A stretch of 58,101 nucleotides of DNA from Gammaproteobacteria bacterium (GTDB taxonomy: Bacteria > Pseudomonadota > Gammaproteobacteria > Poriferisulfidales > Oxydemutatoraceae): the NCBI GenBank assembly GCA_028817225.1, contig JAPPQC010000058.1, positions 1-58,101 of the forward strand, read 5' to 3'. Both the position numbers and the translations under genes were made by a program. The notes under the pieces were generated by a model, which saw only the letters and a program-made list of their open reading frames with translations, ran no database searches and had not been told where the DNA came from. Shown in pieces: positions 17,586 to 24,680 of this stretch (its first letter is position 1; each line of letters opens with the position of its first letter).

Positions 17586-19022
17586 TCAGAAAGGCAGTTT
17601 CAGTTTGTCGCGGACTTTGTCGAGCAGTTCCTGTGCCTTCTCGCCGGTCTCTTCCAGTTTCTTGATTTTCTCCCTGGCCCGCTCCAGTTCCTTGTCCACT
17701 TTCTCCTTGGCCCTGTCCACCCTCTCCCTGGCTCTGCCGAGTTCCTTCTCTATTTTGTCTTTGGCGCGTTCAGTGAGTTCTTGTATCTTGCGGACAAAGT
17801 CGGGCACGGGGATGTCGTAATCCAGATTGTCGAGAGGCCCGGTGATGCGGACGGGAATGCGCCGGTCGCCGCCTTTCAGTTGCAGATGCAGCGTGTAGTC
17901 GGCGGTCATGCGCGCAAAGTCCAGTTGGCCCTCGCCGGTGGCGTTGAACAGCGGCAGTTTGGCGGACAGGTCGGCGTTGCGCCCGACGCCGTTTTCCAGC
18001 GCCAGCGTCGCGCGCACCGACTCAATCACCAGCGCATCGCCGCTGACGGCGGGCGCGCGGTTTTGCAGGAATGCGGCGACGGTCTCGGCGGTCTTCAGAA
18101 ACGCGCTGCCGCCGGCGCCGACAAACCGCCCGTCTTGCAGCGCCAGCGTGATGTCGCCGCTCAGCGAACGCCGCACATCGCCGTCGCCGCCGATGGCTGT
18201 AGAAAACCGGTCGGTGTTCAGCGTAACGCCGCGCAGATGAACGCCGTCGGTAACGCCTTTCATGTTGCCGTCCACATCAAACTCGGCGGCCAGGTCTTCC
18301 AGTTGCACGCGCGTCTCAAAGTCGGAAGACACATCGGTCTCAAAGCGGCGCACTTGCAAACGCCACGCATCGCCGTTGCGTTCGTCCTTCCACGCAACCG
18401 ACACATCCTCCAGTTCAACCCGCCCAAGCGCCCCTAATAGCAGCGCGCCGCTGCTGCCATCGTTGCCGCTGCCGCTGCCATTGCCACCGGTGCGATTGCT
18501 GCCGCTGTCGCCAGTGCCGTCGGCACCATTGCTGCCGCCGCCGGCACGCGCGGGCGTCTCCCCGGCTCTGTTCCTGCCACTCGCAGACATCTCCCGGCCA
18601 CTGCCGGTGGCACGCGACCGCCCCACAAGGTCTTCCCAGTTGCCAACACCGCTGCGGTTTTGCACCAGTTTCAGATGTGCGCCCTTCAGCGCCACACCCG
18701 CCACCTGCACTTCGCCCGACAACAGCGGCAGCAGCCGGACAATCACCCGCGCCTCGTCCACTTTCAGAAAAGGCCGCTTGCCAAACCCGCGCGCATCGGG
18801 CATCTCAACGCCGCCAATCGCAAACCCGATGTCCGGCCAAAGCGACAACTCCATGTCGCCGCCAATCCGGAACGCGCGCCCGGTCTGGCCGGCGACATAA
18901 TCCGAAACCTCGGCCTTGTAATCATTCGCATCAAACACCGACACAAACACCGCCCCCGCGCCCACCACGAGCACCCCCAACACCAGCACCGCCACCAGCA
19001 GTTTTTTCAGCAATTTGGCCAT
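17586..19022 (-). CDS. AsmA-family membrane-anchored protein
   Basis: The 478-residue protein has an N-terminal membrane helix (about 5-30) followed by DYKAEVSDYVAGQTGRAFRI, the signature opening of AsmA-like proteins that span the periplasm and act in outer-membrane lipid homeostasis. The middle contains a Gly/Ser/Asn-rich low-complexity stretch (about 145-195), unusual for the family. The last 85 residues are a Lys/Glu/Arg-rich coiled coil beginning at PDFVRKIQELTERAKDK. Length is between the short and long AsmA classes. It is transcribed towards coaBC with a 177-bp gap and may have its own promoter. Confidence 0.82.
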   Translation of the reverse strand: MAKLLKKLLVAVLVLGVLVVGAGAVFVSVFDANDYKAEVSDYVAGQTGRAFRIGGDMELSLWPDIGFAIGGVEMPDARGFGKRPFLKVDEARVIVRLLPLLSGEVQVAGVALKGAHLKLVQNRSGVGNWEDLVGRSRATGSGREMSASGRNRAGETPARAGGGSNGADGTGDSGSNRTGGNGSGSGNDGSSGALLLGALGRVELEDVSVAWKDERNGDAWRLQVRRFETDVSSDFETRVQLEDLAAEFDVDGNMKGVTDGVHLRGVTLNTDRFSTAIGGDGDVRRSLSGDITLALQDGRFVGAGGSAFLKTAETVAAFLQNRAPAVSGDALVIESVRATLALENGVGRNADLSAKLPLFNATGEGQLDFARMTADYTLHLQLKGGDRRIPVRITGPLDNLDYDIPVPDFVRKIQELTERAKDKIEKELGRARERVDRAKEKVDKELERAREKIKKLEETGEKAQELLDKVRDKLKLPF

Positions 19023-19189
19023 CAGACGAGATTTCCCGCCGTTAGTTTAGACCAAAACCCATGCCCGCCCTGACTTGACTATTGGCGGCCTGTATGTCAA
19101 TAATTGCCATTAAACCAGATGGTCACCCGTGTTATATGGGCGATTGCGACAAAATATGTCATAATTCCACCTGAAATGAGGCAAGAACC

Positions 19190-20527
19190 ATGCTAATAGA
19201 ATTCAAGGTCGCCAACTACCGGTCTGTCAAGGACGAGCAGACCCTGAGCCTGGTGGCGTCCAAAAACAGGGAGTTGGCTGATTCCGGTACCCTTGAAAGC
19301 GGTATTCCCAATGTCAAGTTATTGCCCTCATCGGCAATTTATGGCCCCAATGCATCGGGTAAAACCAATTTGCTTCTCGCTCTTTTGAGGATGAAACGGA
19401 TTGTGACGGAGTCCTCTCTTGAGAAAGGGCGCGGGGATGATCTTCCGATAGAGCCGTTCAAACTGGATGCCAAATCACTCGCCAAACCCTCAACATTTGA
19501 AGTTTTCTTTGTATCAGGCGGCATCCGCTACCAGTATGGTTTTTCAGCGACGGAAGTATATATCGCAGATGAATGGCTCTTTGCCTTCCCTGAAAAACGC
19601 GCCCAGCGCTGGTTCAGCCGCACCCGGGAGAAAGGTGAATACCAATGGGAGTTCGGGCCTTCACTGAAAGGCGAAAAGAAACTCTGGCAAAAATCAACCC
19701 GTGACAATGCCCTGTTTCTTTCCACGGCGGTACAACTCAACAGCAAACAGTTGCAGCCCGTTTATGACTGGTTTAGAGACACTTTGCGTCTTGCCGGCAT
19801 TGGCGAATGGTCGCCGGCTTTCAGCACTTCCCTTTGCGAAACAGGTGACAAAAACAGGATACTCGACTTCCTGAAAAAAGCGGACTTGGGAATTGACGAT
19901 ATACATGTAAAAGAGGCTTCCCGGGATTTGGGGCCGTCGCCTTATGGTGGTATGGCCAGCATCCTGAAAAAAACGTTGCCTTATGGTGGTATGCCCCACA
20001 CATTGAAAAACGAAGTTGCCGAGATAATGGAGAGAAAGAGATATCGCAGGATAGGTGAAGTCATTATAGAAAAAGAGTACGAGATAAAAACCGTTCACAA
20101 GGATTCGAGCGGTCAGGGCATTGAGTTTGACATTGGATACGAGGAGTCCGATGGAACGCGGAAAATCTTCGCACTCGCAGGCCCGTTTCTTGAAAGCCTA
20201 AAAAAAGGCTATGTGGTCTGTATTGATGAATTGCACGACAACCTGCACCCCGATTTGGTGAAATTTCTTGTGGGTTTGTTCAACAATAAAGAGACAAACA
20301 CCGGCCATGCCCAACTGATTTTCACAACCCATGAAACCTCTATGCTGAATCAGAAGGTCCTGCGCCGTGACCAAATCTGGTTTTGTGAAAAGGACAGGGG
20401 GCAAGCGACGGTGCTGTACCCCTTGACTGATTTCAGTCCGCGCAAAGGTGTTACCAATCTGGAAGCAGCCTATCTGTCCGGTCGTTACGGAGCAGTGCCC
20501 TATATCGCGGAATCACCGCAAATATAG
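19190..20527 (+). CDS. AAA ATPase, RloA/AbiLi-like (defence pair with RloB)
   Basis: The 445-residue ATPase opens with MLIEFKVANYRSVKDEQTLS, typical of the AAA_15/AAA_21 families. It has Walker A GPNASGKT at 52-59, a Walker B-like segment VVCIDELHDNLHPDLVKFLV and the sensor/H-loop LIFTTHETSMLNQ. It is followed after 3 bases by an RloB-family gene. This two-gene order is that of RloAB and of the AbiL abortive-infection system (AbiLi ATPase plus AbiLii). An internal 13-residue tandem duplication (PYGGMxxxLKxxx) occurs at 19941-20019. The AT-richer composition against GC-rich neighbours supports transfer. Confidence 0.85.
   Translation: MLIEFKVANYRSVKDEQTLSLVASKNRELADSGTLESGIPNVKLLPSSAIYGPNASGKTNLLLALLRMKRIVTESSLEKGRGDDLPIEPFKLDAKSLAKPSTFEVFFVSGGIRYQYGFSATEVYIADEWLFAFPEKRAQRWFSRTREKGEYQWEFGPSLKGEKKLWQKSTRDNALFLSTAVQLNSKQLQPVYDWFRDTLRLAGIGEWSPAFSTSLCETGDKNRILDFLKKADLGIDDIHVKEASRDLGPSPYGGMASILKKTLPYGGMPHTLKNEVAEIMERKRYRRIGEVIIEKEYEIKTVHKDSSGQGIEFDIGYEESDGTRKIFALAGPFLESLKKGYVVCIDELHDNLHPDLVKFLVGLFNNKETNTGHAQLIFTTHETSMLNQKVLRRDQIWFCEKDRGQATVLYPLTDFSPRKGVTNLEAAYLSGRYGAVPYIAESPQI
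19941..20019 (+). repeat. Tandem 39/40-bp duplication inside the RloA-like ATPase gene
   Basis: Two adjacent units begin CTTATGGTGGTATG (19941 and 19980) and encode PYGGMASILKKTL and PYGGMPHTLKNEV. The second unit is diverged, so the duplication is old enough to have been kept in frame. Confidence 0.65.
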
Positions 20528-20530
20528 CGG

Positions 20531-21199
20531 ATGGGCAGAAAGGCCAAAAATACATCCCCGGCCCGCAGGGACGGCAACAAGGCCCTCTATCCGAGAGTCC
20601 TTGTTGTCTGTGAGGGCGAAAAAACTGAACGCTATTACTTTGCCGGACTCAGAAATCATCTCAGATTAAGAAGCGCCAACATCGAGATTGTCGGGGAAGG
20701 AGCCACTCCGACAAGGATTGTCAAGCGTGCGGAAAAACTTCATCAAGAAGAGCTGGATATTGGCAACCCTTTTGACGAGATTTTCTGCGTGTTTGACAAG
20801 GAAGAACATGCCGACTACGACAAAGCCGTACGCATTTTGGAGAAGAAAAGTTCGGCACGGAAGAGCAACACTCTCTGGTGGGCAGCCGTTGCCTCGGTTC
20901 CCGCCTTTGAATACTGGCTATTGCTGCATTACAGATACACGACAAGGCCGTACCAAAAAACCGGAAACAAAAGTGCGGGAGAGATGGTTACTCTGGATTT
21001 GAAAAAGCATTTCAAGGATTACAAAAAAAACGACAAGAACATTTTTGAGAAATTCAAGGGCAGACTGGAACAGGCAAAGAAAAATGCGGATAAGTCCCTC
21101 ACCGCTGCTGAAAACACCGGCACAGACAACCCATCCACAAGAGTGCATGAACTTGTGGAATGCTTGCAGAATATAAAAGATAAAAGGCCTCTGACCTGA
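20531..21199 (+). CDS. RloB-family protein (AbiLii-like, TOPRIM-related nuclease)
   Basis: The 222-residue protein fits the RloB family. Its N-terminus is MGRKAKNTSPARR followed by RVLVVCEGEKTERYYFAGL, an E-G-E-K-T-E metal-site motif. FDEIFCVFDKEEHADY supplies acidic residues, and SVPAFEYWLLLHY follows, where family members have a conserved Phe-Glu-x-Trp. RloB is proposed to be the effector controlled by an ATPase partner. Only 3 bases separate it from the ATPase gene. The C-terminus is Lys-rich, with a short helix region. Confidence in family is high; its biochemical activity here is inferred. Confidence 0.85.
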   Translation: MGRKAKNTSPARRDGNKALYPRVLVVCEGEKTERYYFAGLRNHLRLRSANIEIVGEGATPTRIVKRAEKLHQEELDIGNPFDEIFCVFDKEEHADYDKAVRILEKKSSARKSNTLWWAAVASVPAFEYWLLLHYRYTTRPYQKTGNKSAGEMVTLDLKKHFKDYKKNDKNIFEKFKGRLEQAKKNADKSLTAAENTGTDNPSTRVHELVECLQNIKDKRPLT

Positions 21200-21210
21200 A
21201 TCCAACCGCC

Positions 21211-21319
21211 GCCAGAAGCCGTTTGCCCTTCGCGGTATCCGGTGCCGGCTGTTGGGCGGGATGGATATTTCTGCGGCGTTAGCCGGAATCCGTTTGTTCT
21301 TCGCGGCGCCAGGCACCGG
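21211..21319. repeat. Degenerate second copy of the moaC 3' end
   Basis: Positions 21211-21248, outside the gene, resemble 21282-21319, the last codons of moaC, at roughly 28 of 38 bases in the same orientation. In the moaC frame the outside copy would read GYREGQTASG against [10 protein letters not shown]. It may be a decayed duplication at the border with the RloAB block. Confidence 0.4.
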
Positions 21320-21773
21320 AGCGGCCTCCGGTTTTTTCGAGGAGGCGGATGTTGGTGATGGTCATGGCGCGGTCGGCGGATTTGCACATGTCGTAGATGG
21401 TCAGCAGCGCGATTTGCACGGCGGTTAGGGCTTCCATTTCAACGCCGGTCCGGGCGCGGGTTTCGGCGCGGGCGCGGCAGGTGATGGAGGGCGGTTCGGT
21501 GGTGTGCTCGAAGTCAACGGTGACGGCGGACAGCGGCAGCGGGTGGCACAGCGGCACCAGGTCGGCGGTTTTCTTGGCGGCCATGATGGCGGCGAGGCGC
21601 GCGGCGCCCAGCACATCGCCCTTGCGGTAGCCGCCGGCGACGATGCCGTCCAGCGTCTCCTGCGACAGCAGGATGCGGCCCTCGGCGACGGCGGTGCGGT
21701 GCGTGGTGTCTTTGCCGCCGACATCCACCATCCGCGCCTCGCCGCGCCGGTTGAAATGTGTAAAGTCGGCCAT
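21279..21773 (-). CDS. moaC: Cyclic pyranopterin monophosphate synthase
   Basis: It converts the MoaA product (3',8-cyclo-7,8-dihydro-GTP) to cPMP in molybdenum cofactor synthesis. The 164 residues include [37 protein letters not shown] and the catalytic [16 protein letters not shown], followed by [16 protein letters not shown]. Start at 21773 gives MADFTHF, the usual short N-terminus. Its start codon lies only 19 bp from the divergent moaD start, so the two cofactor genes share a very compact intergenic region. The C-terminal segment after [10 protein letters not shown] is short and variable. Confidence 0.95.
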   Translation of the reverse strand: MADFTHFNRRGEARMVDVGGKDTTHRTAVAEGRILLSQETLDGIVAGGYRKGDVLGAARLAAIMAAKKTADLVPLCHPLPLSAVTVDFEHTTEPPSITCRARAETRARTGVEMEALTAVQIALLTIYDMCKSADRAMTITNIRLLEKTGGRSGAWRREEQTDSG

Positions 21774-21792
21774 CAGCGGGCATAATAACAGC

Positions 21793-22038
21793 ATGGCGAT
21801 TATCGTGAAATATTTTGCGTCATTGCGCGAGAACATTGGCCGCGACGGGGATTCGGTGGAGGCCGCCGGCATCGGCAGCGTCGGCGATTTGCGCGCGGCG
21901 CTGGCGCAGCGCGGCGATGTGGACGGCGACGCGCTTGAGCGCGCGCGGTGCGCGGTCAATTATGAATACGCGGATGACGGGCAGGCGCTGAAAGACGGTG
22001 ATGAAGTTGCCTTCTTTCCGCCGGTTACAGGCGGCTGA
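21793..22038 (+). CDS. moaD: Molybdopterin synthase sulfur-carrier subunit
   Basis: The 81-residue protein has the ubiquitin-like fold and ends in the required Gly-Gly (PPVTGG), which is thiocarboxylated and donates sulfur to cPMP with MoaE. The N-terminus [13 protein letters not shown] is typical. It is divergent from moaC with only 19 bp between start codons, so promoters must overlap the opposing coding region. No moaE follows; the next gene is the convergent protease gene 13 bp away, so moaE must be elsewhere. Confidence 0.92.
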   Translation: MAIIVKYFASLRENIGRDGDSVEAAGIGSVGDLRAALAQRGDVDGDALERARCAVNYEYADDGQALKDGDEVAFFPPVTGG

Positions 22039-22051
22039 ACGCGCGCCGCAA

Positions 22052-23431
22052 TCAGGGCCGCAGCGCCAGGAACATGGCGCGTTTGCCGCGCAGCATGTTC
22101 AGCAGGATGGGGCGGCCTTTTTCCACCAGGTCGCGGATTTGTTCGATGTTCTTTACGCGGCGGCGGTTGACCGACAAGATCAAATCGCCTGAACGCAAGC
22201 CGTTGCGCCGCGCCGGGCTGCCCTGCGCGACTTCCTTGATCAGCACGCCGGCGCGCGCGGTTTCGGTTTCTTCCTGCACCACCAGTTTTGCGCCGCCGAG
22301 ACGCCGGTCTATGCGCCCGCCTTCGGTCGCCACCAGTTTGCGCGCGACGATGACGGCGGTCAGCGTTTTCTCGCGCCCGTCGCGCAGGATGTCAAGTTTC
22401 ACCTTGGAGCCGACGCGCAGCAGGCCGATGTAATTCCGCATGTTGGCGCTGCTGTCTATCGGCTCGTCGTCCACCGACAGCACGACATCACCCGGCATCA
22501 GCCCGGCTTCGTCGGCGGGTGATTCCGGCTCGACCTCGACAATGACGGCGCCTTTCCTGCTGTCCAGGCCGAACGCCTGCGCGAGGTCCGCCGTCAGCGG
22601 CTGAACGACAACGCCGAGGCGCCCGCGCCGCACTTCGCCGTGCTTGATCAACTGCCCGGTGACATTCATCGCCATGTTGACCGGTATCGCAAAACCGATG
22701 CCGATGTTGGCGTTGGGGCCGATGATGGCGGTGTTGATGCCGACCAGTTCGCCTTTCATGTTGATCAGCGCGCCGCCGGAATTGCCCGGGTTGATGGAGG
22801 CGTCGGTCTGGATGAAGTCTTCATACGACTCGATGCCCAGCCCGCTGCGCCCCAGCGCGCTGATGATGCCGAGCGTAACGGTCTGGCCGAGGCGGAACGG
22901 GTTGCCGATGGCGACGGCGAAATCGCCGACTTGCAGGTTCTCGGAATCGCCCAGCGGAATCTCGACCAGGTCGTCGGCCTCGATGCGGATGACGGCGACA
23001 TCGGTTTCAGGGTCGGTGCCGACCACCTCGGCCTCAAACCGCCTGCCGTCGCCGAGCGTTACATACACATCGTCGGCGCCGTCAATCACATGGTTGTTGG
23101 TAATCACATAGCCTTCGTCGGCGTCAATAATCACGCCGGAGCCGATGCCGCTGCGCCGCTGCTCGCGCGTGTCGCCGTCGCGCCCGCCCGGCGCGCCATC
23201 AAAGAAACGCCGGAAAAACGGGTCGTTCTGAAACGGAAAACCGCGCCGCCGCACCAGCACCGTTTTCTCGGTGGAGATGTTGACGACCGCCGGAATCACC
23301 TTCTTCAGCACCGGCGCCAGCGTCGGTATGCCGTTGACGCGCGGGAAGCCGTCGGCGCCCGGCGCCGCAACCGGCAGCAAAAACACGATGGCCGGCAACA
23401 GACCGGCGGCGATGGCTTTCAGGCGGTTCAT
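22052..23431 (-). CDS. degP: Do-family periplasmic serine protease (DegP/DegQ-like)
   Basis: It degrades or refolds misfolded envelope proteins. The 459 residues comprise a signal peptide (MNRLKAIAAGLLPAIVFLLP, cut near AAPGA), a trypsin-like domain with His in ITNNHVIDGAD, Asp in PETDVAVIRIE and Ser in INPGNSGGALIN, then two PDZ domains. The second PDZ ends VEKGRPILLNMLRG. Start assigned at 23431; an ATG at 23440 adds three residues. The start region is part of a 35-bp duplication that creates a 27-codon upstream ORF whose TGA overlaps this ATG. The degP symbol is by family; degQ is equally possible. Confidence 0.93.
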   Translation of the reverse strand: MNRLKAIAAGLLPAIVFLLPVAAPGADGFPRVNGIPTLAPVLKKVIPAVVNISTEKTVLVRRRGFPFQNDPFFRRFFDGAPGGRDGDTREQRRSGIGSGVIIDADEGYVITNNHVIDGADDVYVTLGDGRRFEAEVVGTDPETDVAVIRIEADDLVEIPLGDSENLQVGDFAVAIGNPFRLGQTVTLGIISALGRSGLGIESYEDFIQTDASINPGNSGGALINMKGELVGINTAIIGPNANIGIGFAIPVNMAMNVTGQLIKHGEVRRGRLGVVVQPLTADLAQAFGLDSRKGAVIVEVEPESPADEAGLMPGDVVLSVDDEPIDSSANMRNYIGLLRVGSKVKLDILRDGREKTLTAVIVARKLVATEGGRIDRRLGGAKLVVQEETETARAGVLIKEVAQGSPARRNGLRSGDLILSVNRRRVKNIEQIRDLVEKGRPILLNMLRGKRAMFLALRP

Positions 23432-23521
23432 CGGAAACATTGTACCCGCAACGCAGGCAGGCCGCTTTTCTGGCGCGGCGTTTCGTCTTTCAGGCGGTTC
23501 ATCGGAAACATTGTACCCGCA
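23416..23521 (-). repeat. 35-bp perfect direct repeat at the degP translation start
   Basis: Positions 23416-23450 and 23487-23521 are identical over 35 bp, offset by 71 bp. The copy at 23416-23450 holds the degP start codons; the other is upstream. Each also contains GGTACAAT, a possible extended -10 element, just before its first ATG. Confidence 0.85.
23428..23511 (-). CDS. Possible 27-residue leader ORF upstream of degP
   Basis: The upstream copy of the 35-bp repeat carries ATG TTT CCG ATG AAC. Because the repeat offset is not a multiple of 3, this frame runs through the spacer and stops at a TGA overlapping the degP ATG (ATGA, 23431-23428). It begins MFPMNRLKDETPRQ, mimicking the degP N-terminus before diverging. 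The coupling geometry is suggestive, but there is no strong Shine-Dalgarno sequence, so it may be an accident of duplication. Confidence 0.35.
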   Translation of the reverse strand: MFPMNRLKDETPRQKSGLPALRVQCFR

Positions 23522-23535
23522 GATATTGTGAACAG

Positions 23536-23587
23536 AAAAAAATCGCCGCGCCCGGCAACCCGCCATCCGGCGGGCGCGGGCGCGGCG
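23536..23587 (-). terminator. Rho-independent terminator after hsp20
   Basis: On the minus strand an 11-bp perfect stem (CGCCGCGCCCG/CGGGCGCGGCG) with an inner 6-bp stem (CCCGCC/GGCGGG, GGAT loop) is followed by A and seven T. It lies 30 bp past the hsp20 stop and just upstream of the degP leader, insulating degP from hsp20. Confidence 0.85.
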
Positions 23588-23617
23588 TTGCCCGTTGCGG
23601 TGTGTCAGGACTTTGTG

Positions 23618-24037
23618 TCAGGACACATCCACCGCGATTTTCTTCGGCTGGACTTCCTCTTTCTTGGCGACGACGATGCTAAGCACACCGTCCTCGCTTT
23701 TGGCCGAGATGCTTTCGGCGTCCGCCGTTCCGGGCAGCGTGAAGCGCCGCTGGTAGGCGCCGCCGGCGCGCTCGATGTGGATGTACTTGCCTTCCCTGTC
23801 ATCGCGGTGCTCCGCGGAATGGCCGGCGTTGACGACGAGTTCGCCGTCATCAACATGCACATCAATATCGCCCGGCTTCACGCCCGGCAGATCAAGCAGA
23901 AACGTCCACGACTGGTCGTCTTCATGCACATCCACCGGCGGCGTAATCCACTGTGTTTTGTCTTCCGAACCGGCCAGGGTGGCCCCAAACAGCCGCCTCA
24001 TGCCGTCGAAAAACGGGTCGTAGTGTGTCAGATACAT
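23618..24037 (-). CDS. Small heat-shock protein, Hsp20/alpha-crystallin family
   Basis: ATP-independent holdase chaperone. The 139-residue protein has the short N-terminal arm with YDPFFDGMRRLFG, and an alpha-crystallin domain from PPVDVHEDDQSWTFLLDLPG. The conserved RRFTLPGTADAESISAKSEDGVLSI segment ends in the Gly-Val-Leu of the family. The C-terminal I-x-V anchor is present as KKIAVDVS. AAGGAGG precedes the ATG. A sigma-32-like promoter and a 25-codon upstream ORF lie ahead of it and a strong terminator follows, so it is a monocistronic heat-shock unit. Confidence 0.93.
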   Translation of the reverse strand: MYLTHYDPFFDGMRRLFGATLAGSEDKTQWITPPVDVHEDDQSWTFLLDLPGVKPGDIDVHVDDGELVVNAGHSAEHRDDREGKYIHIERAGGAYQRRFTLPGTADAESISAKSEDGVLSIVVAKKEEVQPKKIAVDVS

Positions 24038-24043
24038 GGTGTT

Positions 24044-24121
24044 TTACCTCCTTGTCATTCCGGCCAGCCCGAAGGCGCCGGTCATCGCTTTGGAAGACGC
24101 GCTGTCGCAAACCTTGAACAT
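24044..24121 (-). CDS. 25-residue upstream ORF in the hsp20 leader
   Basis: An ATG at 24121 with GGAGG 5 bases upstream opens a 25-codon frame (begins MFKVCDSASSKAMTG) whose last codons AGG AGG TAA are themselves part of the hsp20 ribosome-binding site. Translation through it would place ribosomes on the hsp20 start region. Strong initiation signals and position suggest a regulatory leader or genuine small protein; there is no homology I recognise. Confidence 0.5.
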   Translation of the reverse strand: MFKVCDSASSKAMTGAFGLAGMTRR

Positions 24122-24144
24122 CTTGTCCTCCGTTGTTACCTCAT

Positions 24145-24172
24145 ATTTAGGGGCGGCGCGCAGGATTTCAAG
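24145..24172 (-). promoter_or_regulatory. Sigma-32-type heat-shock promoter for hsp20
   Basis: On the minus strand CTTGAAA (24172-24166) is followed after 12 bases by CCCCTAAAT (24153-24145), close to the RpoH consensus CTTGAAA-N11-16-CCCCATnT. It overlaps the last codons of the upstream asparaginase-like gene and lies about 110 bp before the hsp20 ATG. Confidence 0.8.
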
Positions 24173-24662
24173 GGGCGGGGTGCGCCTCGAAATAGCCGGT
24201 GGCGGGGTTTTTGTCGACCTTGCCGGCCTCGAACACGACGCCGTTCATCGCCACATAAACGCCCGGCGCCAGCAGTTGCACGGCGGCCAGCGCGAAGCCG
24301 GTGTTGAACACGGCGTCGCTGTCGCGAAAACGCGCGGGCGACGCGGCGCCCGTCAGCACAACGGTCTTGCCGGCGATGCCGCGCAGCGCGGCGGCGGTGT
24401 CGGCCATCGTGTCGGTGCCGTGGGTGATGACGAAATGGCGGTGGCTGTCGTCGTTCTCGATGCGGCGGCGCAGCAGTTGGCGGTCGGCGTCGTCCATGTC
24501 AAGGCTGTCCTTGCTGACAACGGCCTCCACCGCGTAATCGAAGGAAACGCGCGCCATCTCCAGCATCGCGCCGGCCTGCGGCTCGCCGATGCGGTAGTCG
24601 CTGAGCGCGTCGTAATAAATTTTGTCGAAAGTGCCGCCGGTGGCGAGTATGATGATTTTCAT
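24168..24662 (-). CDS. Asparaginase-like protein, N-terminal domain only
   Basis: The 164-residue protein matches the N-terminal domain of type I/II asparaginases: IILATGGTFDK with the nucleophilic-Thr region and VITHGTDTMADTAAAL with the second Thr-Asp pair. The C-terminal dimer/active-site domain is absent, so the protein is about half the usual 330 residues. Short asparaginase-domain proteins are known in gammaproteobacteria, so it may be intact rather than truncated; the active site would have to differ. Upstream in-frame codons back to 24854 run through the hairpin repeats and are rejected as coding. The start lies 18 bp from the divergent GlcF-like start. Confidence 0.72.
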   Translation of the reverse strand: MKIIILATGGTFDKIYYDALSDYRIGEPQAGAMLEMARVSFDYAVEAVVSKDSLDMDDADRQLLRRRIENDDSHRHFVITHGTDTMADTAAALRGIAGKTVVLTGAASPARFRDSDAVFNTGFALAAVQLLAPGVYVAMNGVVFEAGKVDKNPATGYFEAHPAP

Positions 24663-24680
24663 CGGTCGGGGAATATGGTC

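Noticed and set aside
15927..18437. Very long open frame on the + strand across dut, coaBC and asmA
   Set aside because: It is antisense to three well-supported genes, lacks any domain and reflects the GC-rich codon bias that removes stops on the opposite strand.
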